Position numbers and translations under genes: made by a program. Source: Bacteroidota bacterium (GTDB lineage: Bacteria; Bacteroidota; Bacteroidia; Bacteroidales; UBA1556). From it: 6,940 nucleotides of DNA. The notes under the pieces were generated by a model. That model was not told the DNA's origin and ran no database searches. It saw only the letters and a program-made list of their open reading frames with translations. The stretch is taken from positions 1 to 6,940 of the forward strand of contig QMPB01000234.1 in the NCBI GenBank assembly GCA_003648395.1. Direction: 5' to 3'. Below are positions 1 through 6,317 of the stretch, one piece after another (the stretch's first letter is position 1; each line of letters starts with the position of its first letter).

Positions 1-2
1 CC

Positions 3-1100
3 AGCGACAGTCGTGGGGGCACTCAGTTAGGAGAGAGCCAAGCAAATGGACATAATGCTTATATTATGCGTAAAATGGCGGCTTTGGCAAATTATAAGAA
101 TGTAGATTTCTTTCAATTTACTGGTGATATGATTAATGGCTATAAGTCTGACAAAGAGCAAATGCGCTTTGAATATACTAACTGGCTACGTACTATGTCA
201 CCATACTTTAGAAGCATGCCGCTAAATGTAGGAATGGGAAATCACGAAGCATTTCTTAAGAACTATGGCGATGAGAAAAAGTATTTATCAGTGGATAATT
301 TCCCTTTTGAAACTGAATCTGCAGAGGCTGTTTTTGGGGAATTTTTTGAAAACAATAATAATGGGCCAGAAAGCGAAGATGGATCTATATATGATCCAAA
401 TAAAAATGAAACTGACTTCCCTAGCTATAAGAAAAACGTGTATTCATACACTTATGGCAATACAGCAATGATAGTAATGAACTCAAACTATTGGTACACC
501 CCAAATCAAAATATCATTCCTCAAATTGGAGGTAATGTGCATGGTTATATTATGGATAATCAATTAAAATGGCTTAAGACGCAAATAAATAATTATGAGA
601 ATGATAAGAATATTAAACATGTTTTTGTAAGTATTCACACACCTGCATTCCCAAATGGAGGTCACTCTCATAATGATATGTGGTACAAAGGTGATAATAA
701 AGTTAGACCATATGTTGCAGGCAAGGCTGTAGACAAAGGAATAATTGAAAGACGCGATGAATTTCTGGATATTCTTGTAAATCAAAGCACTAAGTTTAGA
801 ATATTACTTACTGGCGATGAACATAATTATACTCGATTAACTATTGACAATAATTCTGAAATTTATCCTGAGAATTGGAAAGGCAAGAGAATAAGCTTTA
901 AAAGACCATTTATTCAAATAGTAGATGGAGCAGCAGGCGCTCCTTATTACGCAGAAGAGAAATTACCTTGGTCGAATAATTTGAATAAATTTTCAGCACA
1001 GTTTGCTTTAGTAATATTCCAAATTGAAGGAGAGCATATCAGTATAGAAGTTTATAACCCTGACACATTGGAATTAATAGAGAAATTACAACTAATATAA
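3..1100 (+). CDS. Calcineurin-like metallophosphoesterase, N-terminus cut by window edge
   Basis: The reading frame is open from base 3, so the ATG at 66 is an internal methionine and the true start lies left of the window. About 365 residues are visible. The metal-binding blocks of the calcineurin-like/purple acid phosphatase superfamily occur in order: SDSRGG at the very edge (bases 3-20), GDMINGY shortly after the ATG at 66, GNHE near base 240, SIHTPAF near base 640, and GDEHNYTR near base 815. These supply the Asp, Asn and His ligands of the usual two-metal centre. The family hydrolyses phosphate esters or diesters; the substrate here cannot be read. Many relatives are exported, but the signal peptide region is missing. 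The gene points away from the metal-cluster operon and looks unrelated to it. A weak hairpin follows the stop. The superfamily is fairly certain, the specificity unknown. Confidence 0.88.
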   Translation, partial: SDSRGGTQLGESQANGHNAYIMRKMAALANYKNVDFFQFTGDMINGYKSDKEQMRFEYTNWLRTMSPYFRSMPLNVGMGNHEAFLKNYGDEKKYLSVDNFPFETESAEAVFGEFFENNNNGPESEDGSIYDPNKNETDFPSYKKNVYSYTYGNTAMIVMNSNYWYTPNQNIIPQIGGNVHGYIMDNQLKWLKTQINNYENDKNIKHVFVSIHTPAFPNGGHSHNDMWYKGDNKVRPYVAGKAVDKGIIERRDEFLDILVNQSTKFRILLTGDEHNYTRLTIDNNSEIYPENWKGKRISFKRPFIQIVDGAAGAPYYAEEKLPWSNNLNKFSAQFALVIFQIEGEHISIEVYNPDTLELIEKLQLI

Positions 1101-1114
1101 TTTAAAATTAAATC

Positions 1115-1138
1115 AATTAAGTATCTAAATACTTGATT
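1115..1138 (+). terminator. Weak AT-rich hairpin after the phosphoesterase gene
   Basis: Ten pairs (one G-T) between 1115-1124 and 1129-1138 close a CTAA loop, 14 bases after the phosphoesterase stop. A T-rich but interrupted stretch follows. The stem is almost all A/T, so it may be only a partial terminator. Confidence 0.35.
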
Positions 1139-1204
1139 ATTAATGTTATCTTTACATGTATAATACTAATTTATGGTCAAAAAGATGAGAAATATAAAAT
1201 TTCT

Positions 1205-1236
1205 CTTGACTTTTGTTTCATATTTAACTATATTTG
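1205..1236 (+). promoter_or_regulatory. Orphan rightward Bacteroidota-type promoter
   Basis: CTTG at 1205-1208, a 20-bp spacer and TATATTTG at 1229-1236 match the Bacteroidota primary-sigma consensus (TTTG, 19-21 bp, TAnnTTTG). The next bases, CAGT, also follow the -7 box of the leftward operon promoter at 6279-6310. The start site would be near 1241-1243. No protein gene follows on this strand before the converging gene at 1474, so the likely product is an untranslated RNA ending at the 1415-1440 hairpin. Confidence 0.6.
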
Positions 1237-1242
1237 CAGTTC

Positions 1243-1441
1243 TATGACATATAAGGTTGTATCTTTATCTATAATATGATCACAAAATTGTGCTTTAATG
1301 TAGATTCTATTGGTTAACACTGCAGCAAGACAACTTATATCTCTGAATGTGTGTATCATATTTCTTATTTTGTTGGGGAAATAAATAAGAGATACAAAAT
1401 CTTATATAAGATTGAAGGCTAGGTCGAATGACCTAGCCTTT
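1243..1441 (+). ncRNA. Candidate structured small RNA of about 200 nt, 6S-like rod
   Basis: The stretch lies between an orphan promoter and a perfect hairpin, and it pairs with itself over long distance. A closing stem joins 1249-1264 to 1390-1407 (ATATAAG with CTTATAT, TTGTATCT with AGATACAA, one possible G-T pair, a 2-nt bulge). A second stem joins 1273-1284 to 1350-1362 (AATATGAT with ATCATATT, CACA with TGTG, one bulged T). An inner short stem may join 1288-1294 to 1324-1333. Between the first two stems is an unequal internal loop, about 6 nt on the left and 25 nt on the right. The large side contains TATTTTG, one base short of a -7 box. A 180-200 nt rod with a large central bubble is the layout of 6S RNA, which mimics an open promoter and binds RNA polymerase. 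The RNA call rests on visible pairing plus promoter and terminator; the 6S identity is inference, and another regulatory RNA is possible. The rest of the 1101-1473 gap (1139-1204, 1442-1473) shows nothing clear. Confidence 0.45.
1415..1440. terminator. Strong hairpin, likely bidirectional terminator
   Basis: A perfect 11-bp stem (AAGGCTAGGTC at 1415-1425, its complement at 1430-1440) closes a GAAT loop. On the + strand it is followed by TGTAGTTATATTT, a moderate T-rich tail. On the - strand it lies 33 bases past the NifX-like gene's stop and is followed by a poorer tail. It would end the candidate small RNA and probably also the leftward operon. Confidence 0.75.
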
Positions 1442-1473
1442 GTAGTTATATTTATTATTGACTGTAAGAAATT

Positions 1474-1812
1474 TTAAATTCTTTTTAAGTCTCCCTTTCT
1501 AAAAGCATCATAAGCCTCCTTCATAGTCATATCACCTGCACCAATATAACAAGTAGTTCCTAATTTTTGTAATACTGTTGCAGCATTACCACCTGGTCCA
1601 TTACCAGTAATTAATATGTCAGCCTTAATTTCAGCAATTTTCTGAGCGGCTTTTGGTCCAGCTCCATGAGCTTCGTTCTCAACATCCTTATTGCTTACTG
1701 TAGTTAATGTTTTTTTATCCTCATCGAATACCATAAAATATTCTGCTCTTCCAAATCGGGCATCCATATTTGAATCCCAATCTGTTCCTTTTGTTGTAAA
1801 TGCTATTTTCAT
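1474..1812 (-). CDS. NifX/MTH1175-like (COG1433) metal-cluster-binding protein
   Basis: A 112-residue protein of the dinitrogenase Fe-Mo cofactor biosynthesis family (Nitro_FeMo-Co domain), a small RNase H-like fold that fills the whole chain. Visible hallmarks are the MKIAFTTKG start, DARFGRAEYF near residues 17-26, HGAGPKAAQ near 49-57 and GNGPGGNAATVLQKLG in the second half. Family members bind FeMo-co precursors or, as in Desulfovibrio ORP, a Mo-Cu-S cluster. They usually sit beside ferredoxin-containing MinD ATPases, as here. The start at 1812 was chosen because the family begins there. An in-frame opening reaches 1932, but those 40 extra residues come from the octamer repeats and the end of the neighbouring gene. 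There is no Shine-Dalgarno; the repeat array ends 7 bases before the ATG. It is the last gene of the leftward set. The exact ligand is unknown. Confidence 0.87.
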   Translation of the reverse strand: MKIAFTTKGTDWDSNMDARFGRAEYFMVFDEDKKTLTTVSNKDVENEAHGAGPKAAQKIAEIKADILITGNGPGGNAATVLQKLGTTCYIGAGDMTMKEAYDAFRKGDLKRI

Positions 1813-1819
1813 AATAATG

Positions 1820-1877
1820 TTTATTTGTTTATTTGTTGAATTGGTTATTTGTTTATTCTGTTTATTCTGTTTATTTC
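1820..1877. repeat. Degenerate octamer tandem array upstream of the NifX-like gene
   Basis: On the + strand the units are TTTATTTG twice, TTGAATTG, GTTATTTG, TTTATTCTG twice (9-mers), then TTTATTTC. The array fills most of the 91-base gap between the reductase stop and the NifX-like start, ending 7 bases before the ATG. The same 8-base period and some of the same units occur at 6190-6221. Function is unknown; leader-region control or copy-number variation is possible. Confidence 0.8.
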
Positions 1878-1903
1878 TAGTATTTTTTTGGCTATAGCTC
1901 TCC

Positions 1904-3757
1904 CTAAATCCTCTGACTAAGACTATACGCATCGAAAATAGCCGTTTGAGCTTTTCCTACTTTAGATGCATCTCCAATGACATGTATTTCCTTATTAAAT
2001 TCACCACTATCAAAAGGAACATCCTTTTTCATTCCTGTAGCAACAACTAGCATATCAATGCCTTCAATCTCTTGTTTTATATTATCTTTAATAAAAATTA
2101 TTTTATCACCATTTATTTCTTCCACTATTGCAGATGTAAAAATCATAATATTTTCATTTTGAAATGCCTTTAATGTTAATTTTTGCTCAATCATTTCCAT
2201 ACCATTTGCCACGCTTTCAAGCATTTCAAAAACAAATACTTCATTATTATTAGCTAGCAAATGGTTAGCAACCTCAGTACCTATTAAACCACCACCAATA
2301 ACAGCTACTCTTTTATTTGTTGGAGTATTTTGTTTCTTTAAAATTTCTGCCCAATAATAATTCTTCAATCCCTTAATAGGAGGAACACTTGGTTTTGAAC
2401 CTGAGGCTATTATTATTTCATCATAAGATAATAAATCCGAAATTTCAGCATTCTTATAAATTATTTGAATATTGTAAAAATCAACCTCATCAAAATAAAA
2501 ATCTATTAACTTTTTTAAAGACTGTTTATGCGGAGGCAAATATGCAAGATTAAACTGCCCACCAACTTGGTTCTTCTCAAAAAGAGTAATCAAATAACCT
2601 CTTTTCTTCAACTCAACAGCAGCCTCCAAACCTGCTAATCCTGCTCCAATAATTGCTACTCTTTTTCTTTCTAATATTTTTTTTCCTTGAATCACATTAG
2701 TACCCACTTTTGGATTAACCAAACACTGTAAGCCCTTTCCTCCTTTTACTCCCCCCAAACAACCTTCGGCACAAGCCAAGCAAGGCCTAATATTCTCCTT
2801 AATAATACCCTGATATTTCCCCACAAAATCTTCGTCAGCAATAAGAGCACGACCTAGAGCAATATATTTTGCACCATAATTTACCTTTAAGTTTTCAATA
2901 TCCTTAACCGTATTTATTTGTCCTAAGAACATAGCTAAAACTCCTGTATCTTCTTGTATCTTCTTGGCAAAATCCCACGTTTTACCCTTAGGTACAAACA
3001 TATGCTGATAATACCAAGGTGCAGTATTACAAACTGTTCCTGCAGAAACATGAACTATCTCTACACCTATTTTCTTAAGCTCCTTAACCAATACAATGCT
3101 TTCTTCCAATTTTATTCCATCAGGAATCATTTCATCGGCACTAATTCTTGCAATTATTGGGATTGAAACAGCTTCTTTTATTGCTTCTAATATTTCCAAT
3201 GGAAACCGCATTCTATTCTCTAAACTACCACCATATTCATCTATTCTATCATTAACTTTTGGCGATAAAAATTGTGCTAATAAATAACCATGTCCAAACT
3301 GCAATTCAATAATATCAAAGCCTGTTTTTTTAGCTCGAATACTAGCATCAACAAATAAGTCTTTTACTTTAGAAAAGTCATTTTTAGTCATACTCCTAGG
3401 GGTTGCCCCCATTACTTCACAAGCCTTATCGGTAGAAGAAATATAATAGTTTCCTGGTAATTTTGGGTTAGCCATTCTTCCAGGGTGACTAAGGTGGGCA
3501 ATAGCTTTTGATCCATTATTATGAATTACTTCTGTAAGTTTAAGCAAACCTTCATTCTTCTCATCAGAATCAATTCCCATCTGAACAGGTAATTCCCGAA
3601 TACCCTTATCTAAATAAAAAGGCTCTGGAATTACTGCAGCCACATATTTACTGTGACGTTTATAAAACTCCAAATGTCTATCATTAACTAAACCACTTTG
3701 ATCTCCATATCCAGTTTTAATGGGGGCAAAAATAAACTCGTTTCTTAATTCTAACAT
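1904..3757 (-). CDS. Old-yellow-enzyme/FadH-type flavin and 4Fe-4S NAD(P)H oxidoreductase
   Basis: This 617-residue protein has the three-part build of 2,4-dienoyl-CoA reductase relatives (E. coli FadH is about 670). Residues 1-320 form an FMN-type TIM barrel with the OYE signature near 154-190 (FGHGYLLAQFLSP, then YGGSLENR). A CxxCxxxCx11C set (C326, C329, C333, C345) should hold one [4Fe-4S]. GAGLAG at 371-376 opens the FAD fold, GGGLIG at 488-493 the NAD(P)H fold, and HVIGDA near 592 closes the FAD site. Electrons would run NAD(P)H to FAD to Fe-S to FMN to substrate. Tyr158 matches the FadH active-site tyrosine, but where FadH has its catalytic histidine (a WHEARIP stretch) this protein reads WYYQHMFVP, so a dienoyl-CoA substrate is doubtful. 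The start is fixed by AGGAGG six bases upstream. It lies between the ATPase and NifX-like genes, which suggests, but does not prove, a redox role for that system. Confidence 0.88.
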   Translation of the reverse strand: MLELRNEFIFAPIKTGYGDQSGLVNDRHLEFYKRHSKYVAAVIPEPFYLDKGIRELPVQMGIDSDEKNEGLLKLTEVIHNNGSKAIAHLSHPGRMANPKLPGNYYISSTDKACEVMGATPRSMTKNDFSKVKDLFVDASIRAKKTGFDIIELQFGHGYLLAQFLSPKVNDRIDEYGGSLENRMRFPLEILEAIKEAVSIPIIARISADEMIPDGIKLEESIVLVKELKKIGVEIVHVSAGTVCNTAPWYYQHMFVPKGKTWDFAKKIQEDTGVLAMFLGQINTVKDIENLKVNYGAKYIALGRALIADEDFVGKYQGIIKENIRPCLACAEGCLGGVKGGKGLQCLVNPKVGTNVIQGKKILERKRVAIIGAGLAGLEAAVELKKRGYLITLFEKNQVGGQFNLAYLPPHKQSLKKLIDFYFDEVDFYNIQIIYKNAEISDLLSYDEIIIASGSKPSVPPIKGLKNYYWAEILKKQNTPTNKRVAVIGGGLIGTEVANHLLANNNEVFVFEMLESVANGMEMIEQKLTLKAFQNENIMIFTSAIVEEINGDKIIFIKDNIKQEIEGIDMLVVATGMKKDVPFDSGEFNKEIHVIGDASKVGKAQTAIFDAYSLSQRI

Positions 3758-3763
3758 AATAAA

Positions 3764-3769
3764 CCTCCT
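3764..3769 (-). promoter_or_regulatory. Strong Shine-Dalgarno for the reductase gene
   Basis: AGGAGG on the - strand, six bases from the ATG at 3757. It decides the start. A full consensus site is unusual here, since five of the seven other intact or start-bearing genes' starts show none and only the second ATPase shares it. Confidence 0.8.
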
Positions 3770-3879
3770 ATTTTTAATTAATTTTATTTAATACTTTGTT
3801 TCTGGCAAAACTCTAAATCTAAATAAATAGTAATAACATACCTATTCTAAGGTCATCTATTTACATGACACCTACAAAG

Positions 3880-4752
3880 TTATAAAATATTTCTTACTTT
3901 ATCCCATATTTGATATAAATTATCCTTAATTACACTTCCTTCATATTCCACTATAGTTTCTCCATTAACCATTGCTTTAGTAAAGTTTTCATCATAAGGC
4001 AAATTTGCAAGGTGAATTATGTTCTCTTCTTTTAGAAATTCTTTTATTTCATTGGTTACTTCCAAATTAATATCGTGCTTATTGATTATACATCCTGCTT
4101 TAATTCTAAACTTTGCAACTAACTCATAAACTCTCTTTAGGTCATGTAAACCAGAAACACTTGGTTCGGTAACCAAAATTACAAAATTAGCACCTGACAA
4201 TGAAGATACAACAGGACAGCCAACACCCGGAGATCCATCAACAATAATATATTTCCTATTCTCCTTTTCAGCAATAATTTTAGCCTCATTCTTTACTTTA
4301 GCAACCAATTTTCCAGAATTATCAGCACCAATACCAAGTTTTGCATGAACCATTTTGCTAGCAGTTTTAATTGAAGAAATATGCCATTTACCAACATTTA
4401 ATGGAATATTTGTAATTGCTTCCACAGGACACACTCTGGCACAATAACCGCAACCTTCGCAGGATAGGTCATCCACAATATGTACACCATCATTAACATC
4501 AATAGCATCAAACCTACATACATCAAAGCATTTCCCACATTGGGTACATATTTCTTGGTTTATCACTGCCAGTTCTCCGCTATAAAAGTCTTCTGAAACT
4601 ATACTCTTTGGCTTTAGTAAAAGGTGCATATCTGCAGCATCTACATCACAATCGGCTACAACCACATCTTTTCCTCCCAATACTGCCAAAGATGCTGTAA
4701 TAGAGGTTTTACCTGTTCCTCCTTTTCCTGAAATAACAACTATCTCCTTCAA
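3880..4752 (-). CDS. MinD-type ATPase with inserted 2x[4Fe-4S] ferredoxin domain (second copy)
   Basis: A 290-residue member of COG1149, P-loop ATPases of the MinD/Mrp/CooC type with a ferredoxin inserted after the first strands. Seen: deviant Walker A GKGGTGKTS at residues 9-17, ADCDVDAADMH at 33-43, two clusters CxxCxxCxxxC at 69/72/75/79 and 98/101/104/108, switch-like DGSPGVGCPV at 172-181, and VTEP at 194-197. Relatives act as nucleotide-dependent partners of COG1433 cluster proteins, perhaps loading or releasing a metal-sulfur cofactor; the exact role is unproven. The start is TTG at 4752, preceded by AGGAGG seven bases upstream, and it overlaps the TGA of the upstream ATPase gene (TTGA), so translation is probably coupled. 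A gap of 122 bases separates it from the downstream reductase gene. Cysteine positions are identical to those of the upstream paralog, which points to an old duplication. Confidence 0.92.
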   Translation of the reverse strand: MKEIVVISGKGGTGKTSITASLAVLGGKDVVVADCDVDAADMHLLLKPKSIVSEDFYSGELAVINQEICTQCGKCFDVCRFDAIDVNDGVHIVDDLSCEGCGYCARVCPVEAITNIPLNVGKWHISSIKTASKMVHAKLGIGADNSGKLVAKVKNEAKIIAEKENRKYIIVDGSPGVGCPVVSSLSGANFVILVTEPSVSGLHDLKRVYELVAKFRIKAGCIINKHDINLEVTNEIKEFLKEENIIHLANLPYDENFTKAMVNGETIVEYEGSVIKDNLYQIWDKVRNIL

Positions 4753-5615
4753 TTTAGAACCTCCTTTCTCTTGCTATGTATTAGCCGTTCAATTTTCATT
4801 AATTCTTCTTTTACCTCTGGTATTTTATTGTAGAGAAGTTCTCCTCTTGAGTACAAATGTGCAATTTCTTTCATATTTGGGATTTTTGCAATAATTGGAA
4901 TATTATTATTGGAACAATATTTTTCAATTTCATTATTGCCTATTCCATGACGATTTATTACAATTCCAAATTCTTTTTTAAGCTCCTTCATCGTTTCAAT
5001 GGCAAGTACAACATCATTAAACCCAAATGGTGTTGGCTCAGTAATTAATATTACATAATCCGCATCTTTAGTAGCTTCTATAACAGGGCATGAAGTACCA
5101 GGGGGAGAATCATAAATCTTAATAAATGTATTATCAAACTCTTTATCCACAAATTTCAGTGTTTGCTTAATTAATGGAACGGCCTGTTCTTCACCAATTA
5201 CTAAGCGACTTTCTACAAAATCAAAATTATCAGTTTTAGAGTGCTTCAATTCTCCCATTTTCTTTGGTATCATAGGAAGTGAATTTGTCGGACAAAGTTC
5301 AGAGCAAGCATAACAAGAATGACAAAGCTCTGGGAATACCATTATTGAGTCCATTATTTGAATTACAGCGTGATAATTACATACCGATTGGCAATTTCCA
5401 CAAAGAATACATTCTTTTTCATTCCATTGTGGAATCATTTTTACTTTATCCTCTTGGTGAATTAGTTTAGAATCGAGAAAAAGTCCAGAATTAGGTTCTT
5501 CAACATCTAAATCAGTAAGTACAACTTTCTCAGTTTGTGCTAAAAAAGAAGATAAATTAGTAGAAAGAGTGGTCTTTCCTGTACCACCCTTTCCACTAGC
5601 AATGGCTATTTTCAT
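4749..5615 (-). CDS. MinD-type ATPase with inserted 2x[4Fe-4S] ferredoxin domain (first copy)
   Basis: A 288-residue paralog of the next gene (COG1149). Walker A GKGGTGKTT lies at residues 8-16, TDLDVEEPNSG at 34-44, and the ferredoxin insert has cysteines at 69/72/75/79 and 98/101/104/108. DSPPGTSCPVIEA follows at 169-181 and ITEP at 191-194. The cysteine of the SPxGxxCP motif is conserved in both copies, as is usual in this family, and may touch bound metal or a partner. Two different copies side by side suggest a heterodimer; MinD-type ATPases dimerise around ATP. The ATG at 5615 lies four bases after the stop of the cysteine-knuckle gene and has no Shine-Dalgarno, so it probably relies on coupling. 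The Desulfovibrio orp cluster carries a similar ATPase pair. Soluble and cytoplasmic, since no membrane segment is seen. Confidence 0.92.
   Translation of the reverse strand: MKIAIASGKGGTGKTTLSTNLSSFLAQTEKVVLTDLDVEEPNSGLFLDSKLIHQEDKVKMIPQWNEKECILCGNCQSVCNYHAVIQIMDSIMVFPELCHSCYACSELCPTNSLPMIPKKMGELKHSKTDNFDFVESRLVIGEEQAVPLIKQTLKFVDKEFDNTFIKIYDSPPGTSCPVIEATKDADYVILITEPTPFGFNDVVLAIETMKELKKEFGIVINRHGIGNNEIEKYCSNNNIPIIAKIPNMKEIAHLYSRGELLYNKIPEVKEELMKIERLIHSKRKEVLN
4760..4765 (-). promoter_or_regulatory. Shine-Dalgarno supporting a TTG start
   Basis: AGGAGG on the - strand, seven bases before the TTG at 4752 and inside the last codons of the upstream ATPase gene. It supports the non-ATG start and likely re-initiation after the overlapping TGA. 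Confidence 0.75.
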
Positions 5616-5619
5616 ATAC

Positions 5620-5844
5620 TTATTTTGTTTTAGTTTTAAGCAATTCTTCTCGAATCATCGTGTGACCACATTCAGGGCATTTAATTGTAGTACATTTAAT
5701 ACCCTGCTGATGTGGAATCTTCTCTCCGCATTTTGCACAAACGCAATATCCACCACTGCCAAAACTTCCACCATTATTTCTTCCTTGACCTCCTCCTCTA
5801 CCTAATCCTTTTCCTCCACCAAGGCCTTTTCCTTTTCCATTCAT
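5620..5844 (-). CDS. Small Gly-rich protein with C-terminal cysteine knuckles
   Basis: This 74-residue protein has two parts. Residues 1-33 are a Gly/Lys/Arg-rich low-complexity tail with a repeated GKGLG unit. Residues 34-61 hold six cysteines (C34, C36, C39, C51, C56, C59) with the CAKCGEK and KCPECGH knuckles, plus His45 and His61. The layout suggests a rubredoxin/zinc-ribbon-like site for Zn or Fe. I recall similar short proteins with a CxxCG...PHQ...CPxCG pattern beside COG1433/MinD genes, but the function is not established. It lies 12 bases after the DUF5320-like gene and 4 bases before the first ATPase gene, so all three are almost certainly co-transcribed. No Shine-Dalgarno is seen at the ATG. 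The basic glycine tail might bind nucleic acid or a partner; this is inference. Confidence 0.8.
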   Translation of the reverse strand: MNGKGKGLGGGKGLGRGGGQGRNNGGSFGSGGYCVCAKCGEKIPHQQGIKCTTIKCPECGHTMIREELLKTKTK

Positions 5845-5856
5845 AATCTAATTTTT

Positions 5857-6147
5857 TTAAAGGTTCTTTAATCTTTCCTCCAAACTAGAAAGTTGATCTT
5901 TAAGAATATTAATTTCATTTTGCACTAAAGTTTTCTCGCTTACATCCGTAAAACTCCTTCTACCTTGGCCATAGCCTCTTCCAAAACCTTGACCATTACC
6001 AAAGCCTCTTCTTTGTCCAAAGCCTCTACCAAAGCCCTGACCTCTATTCTCTAGATATCCAGCTGTTTCGTTTCCTACGCAATATCCTAGCGCTCTTCCT
6101 GTTTTCGGACCACTTCCGTTGGGTCCTGTTCTGTCTCCTCGTGGCAT
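5857..6147 (-). CDS. DUF5320-like Gly/Phe/Arg-rich protein with C-terminal coiled coil
   Basis: A 96-residue protein beginning MPRGDRTGPNGSGPKTGRAL, typical of the DUF5320 family, whose genes accompany COG1433 and ferredoxin-MinD genes in many anaerobes. Residues 21-35 contain the only cysteine (GYCVGN, C23). Residues 36-65 are low complexity, with repeated GFG, GYG and RG units. Residues 70-96 form a clean leucine heptad series (V75, I79, L82, L86, L89, L93, L96 at 4-3-4-3-4-3 spacing), so the protein should oligomerise. No biochemical role is known for the family; a scaffold for the metal-cluster system is a guess. It is the first gene of the leftward operon, with a leader of about 125 bases carrying the second octamer array. 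No Shine-Dalgarno is visible. Confidence 0.85.
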   Translation of the reverse strand: MPRGDRTGPNGSGPKTGRALGYCVGNETAGYLENRGQGFGRGFGQRRGFGNGQGFGRGYGQGRRSFTDVSEKTLVQNEINILKDQLSSLEERLKNL

Positions 6148-6189
6148 AATTTTTATGTTTTAAATTGTTAAATATTATATGTTAGATTG

Positions 6190-6221
6190 TGTATTTGTTT
6201 ATTCGTTTATCTGGTTATTTG
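6190..6221. repeat. Octamer array in the leader of the leftward operon
   Basis: Four exact-period octamers on the + strand: TGTATTTG, TTTATTCG, TTTATCTG, GTTATTTG. They lie between the predicted start site near 6273 and the DUF5320-like ATG at 6147. Period and units match the array at 1820-1877, in the same orientation relative to the downstream gene. Confidence 0.75.
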
Positions 6222-6278
6222 AACTGTAAAATTGACAAATATTCCTGTTTCAAAAAACATAACCTCATATTATGACTG

Positions 6279-6310
6279 CAAAGATAATGAACATTTGTTC
6301 ATAAAACAAA
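6279..6310 (-). promoter_or_regulatory. Promoter of the leftward metal-cluster operon
   Basis: On the - strand TTTG (6310-6307), a 20-bp spacer and TATCTTTG (6286-6279), followed by CAGT, form an exact Bacteroidota primary-sigma promoter. The start site would be near 6273, giving a leader of about 125 bases. A perfect palindrome fills most of the spacer, so a bound regulator would block polymerase. Confidence 0.75.
6287..6302. promoter_or_regulatory. Perfect palindrome, probable operator in the divergent promoter region
   Basis: ATGAACATTTGTTCAT has 7-bp arms around TT. Read as TGAAC-N4-GTTCA it has the half-site spacing of FNR/DNR-type Crp-family sites, though the half-sites differ from FNR's own TTGAT. 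It lies between the -33 and -7 boxes of the leftward promoter and 15 bases behind the -33 box of the rightward one, so one regulator could act on both genes. The regulator is unknown. Confidence 0.6.
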
Positions 6311-6317
6311 TTTATTT

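Noticed and set aside
1173..1247. Possible 24-codon signal-peptide-like ORF starting MVKKMRNIKFLLTF
   Set aside because: It is very short, has no Shine-Dalgarno, and contains the strong promoter at 1205-1236. More likely chance, or the remnant of a lost gene.
1820..1877. CRISPR-like array
   Set aside because: The units are contiguous octamers without spacers, far below CRISPR repeat length.
1813..1932. Longer start for the NifX-like protein at 1932
   Set aside because: The extra 40 residues are encoded by the octamer array and overlap the reductase gene; the family starts at the methionine at 1812.
3851..3871. Hairpin (GGTCAT with ATGAC) after the second ATPase gene as a terminator
   Set aside because: Only about six pairs with a bulge, an 8-base loop and no T tract. 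A matching TAACTTTG -7-like box on the - strand at 3875-3882 also lacks a -33 partner, so no separate promoter is claimed in the 122-base gap.
3880..5615. minD/parA genes for septum placement or plasmid partition
   Set aside because: The inserted two-cluster ferredoxin domains and the absence of minC, minE or parB point to COG1149 cofactor-type ATPases.
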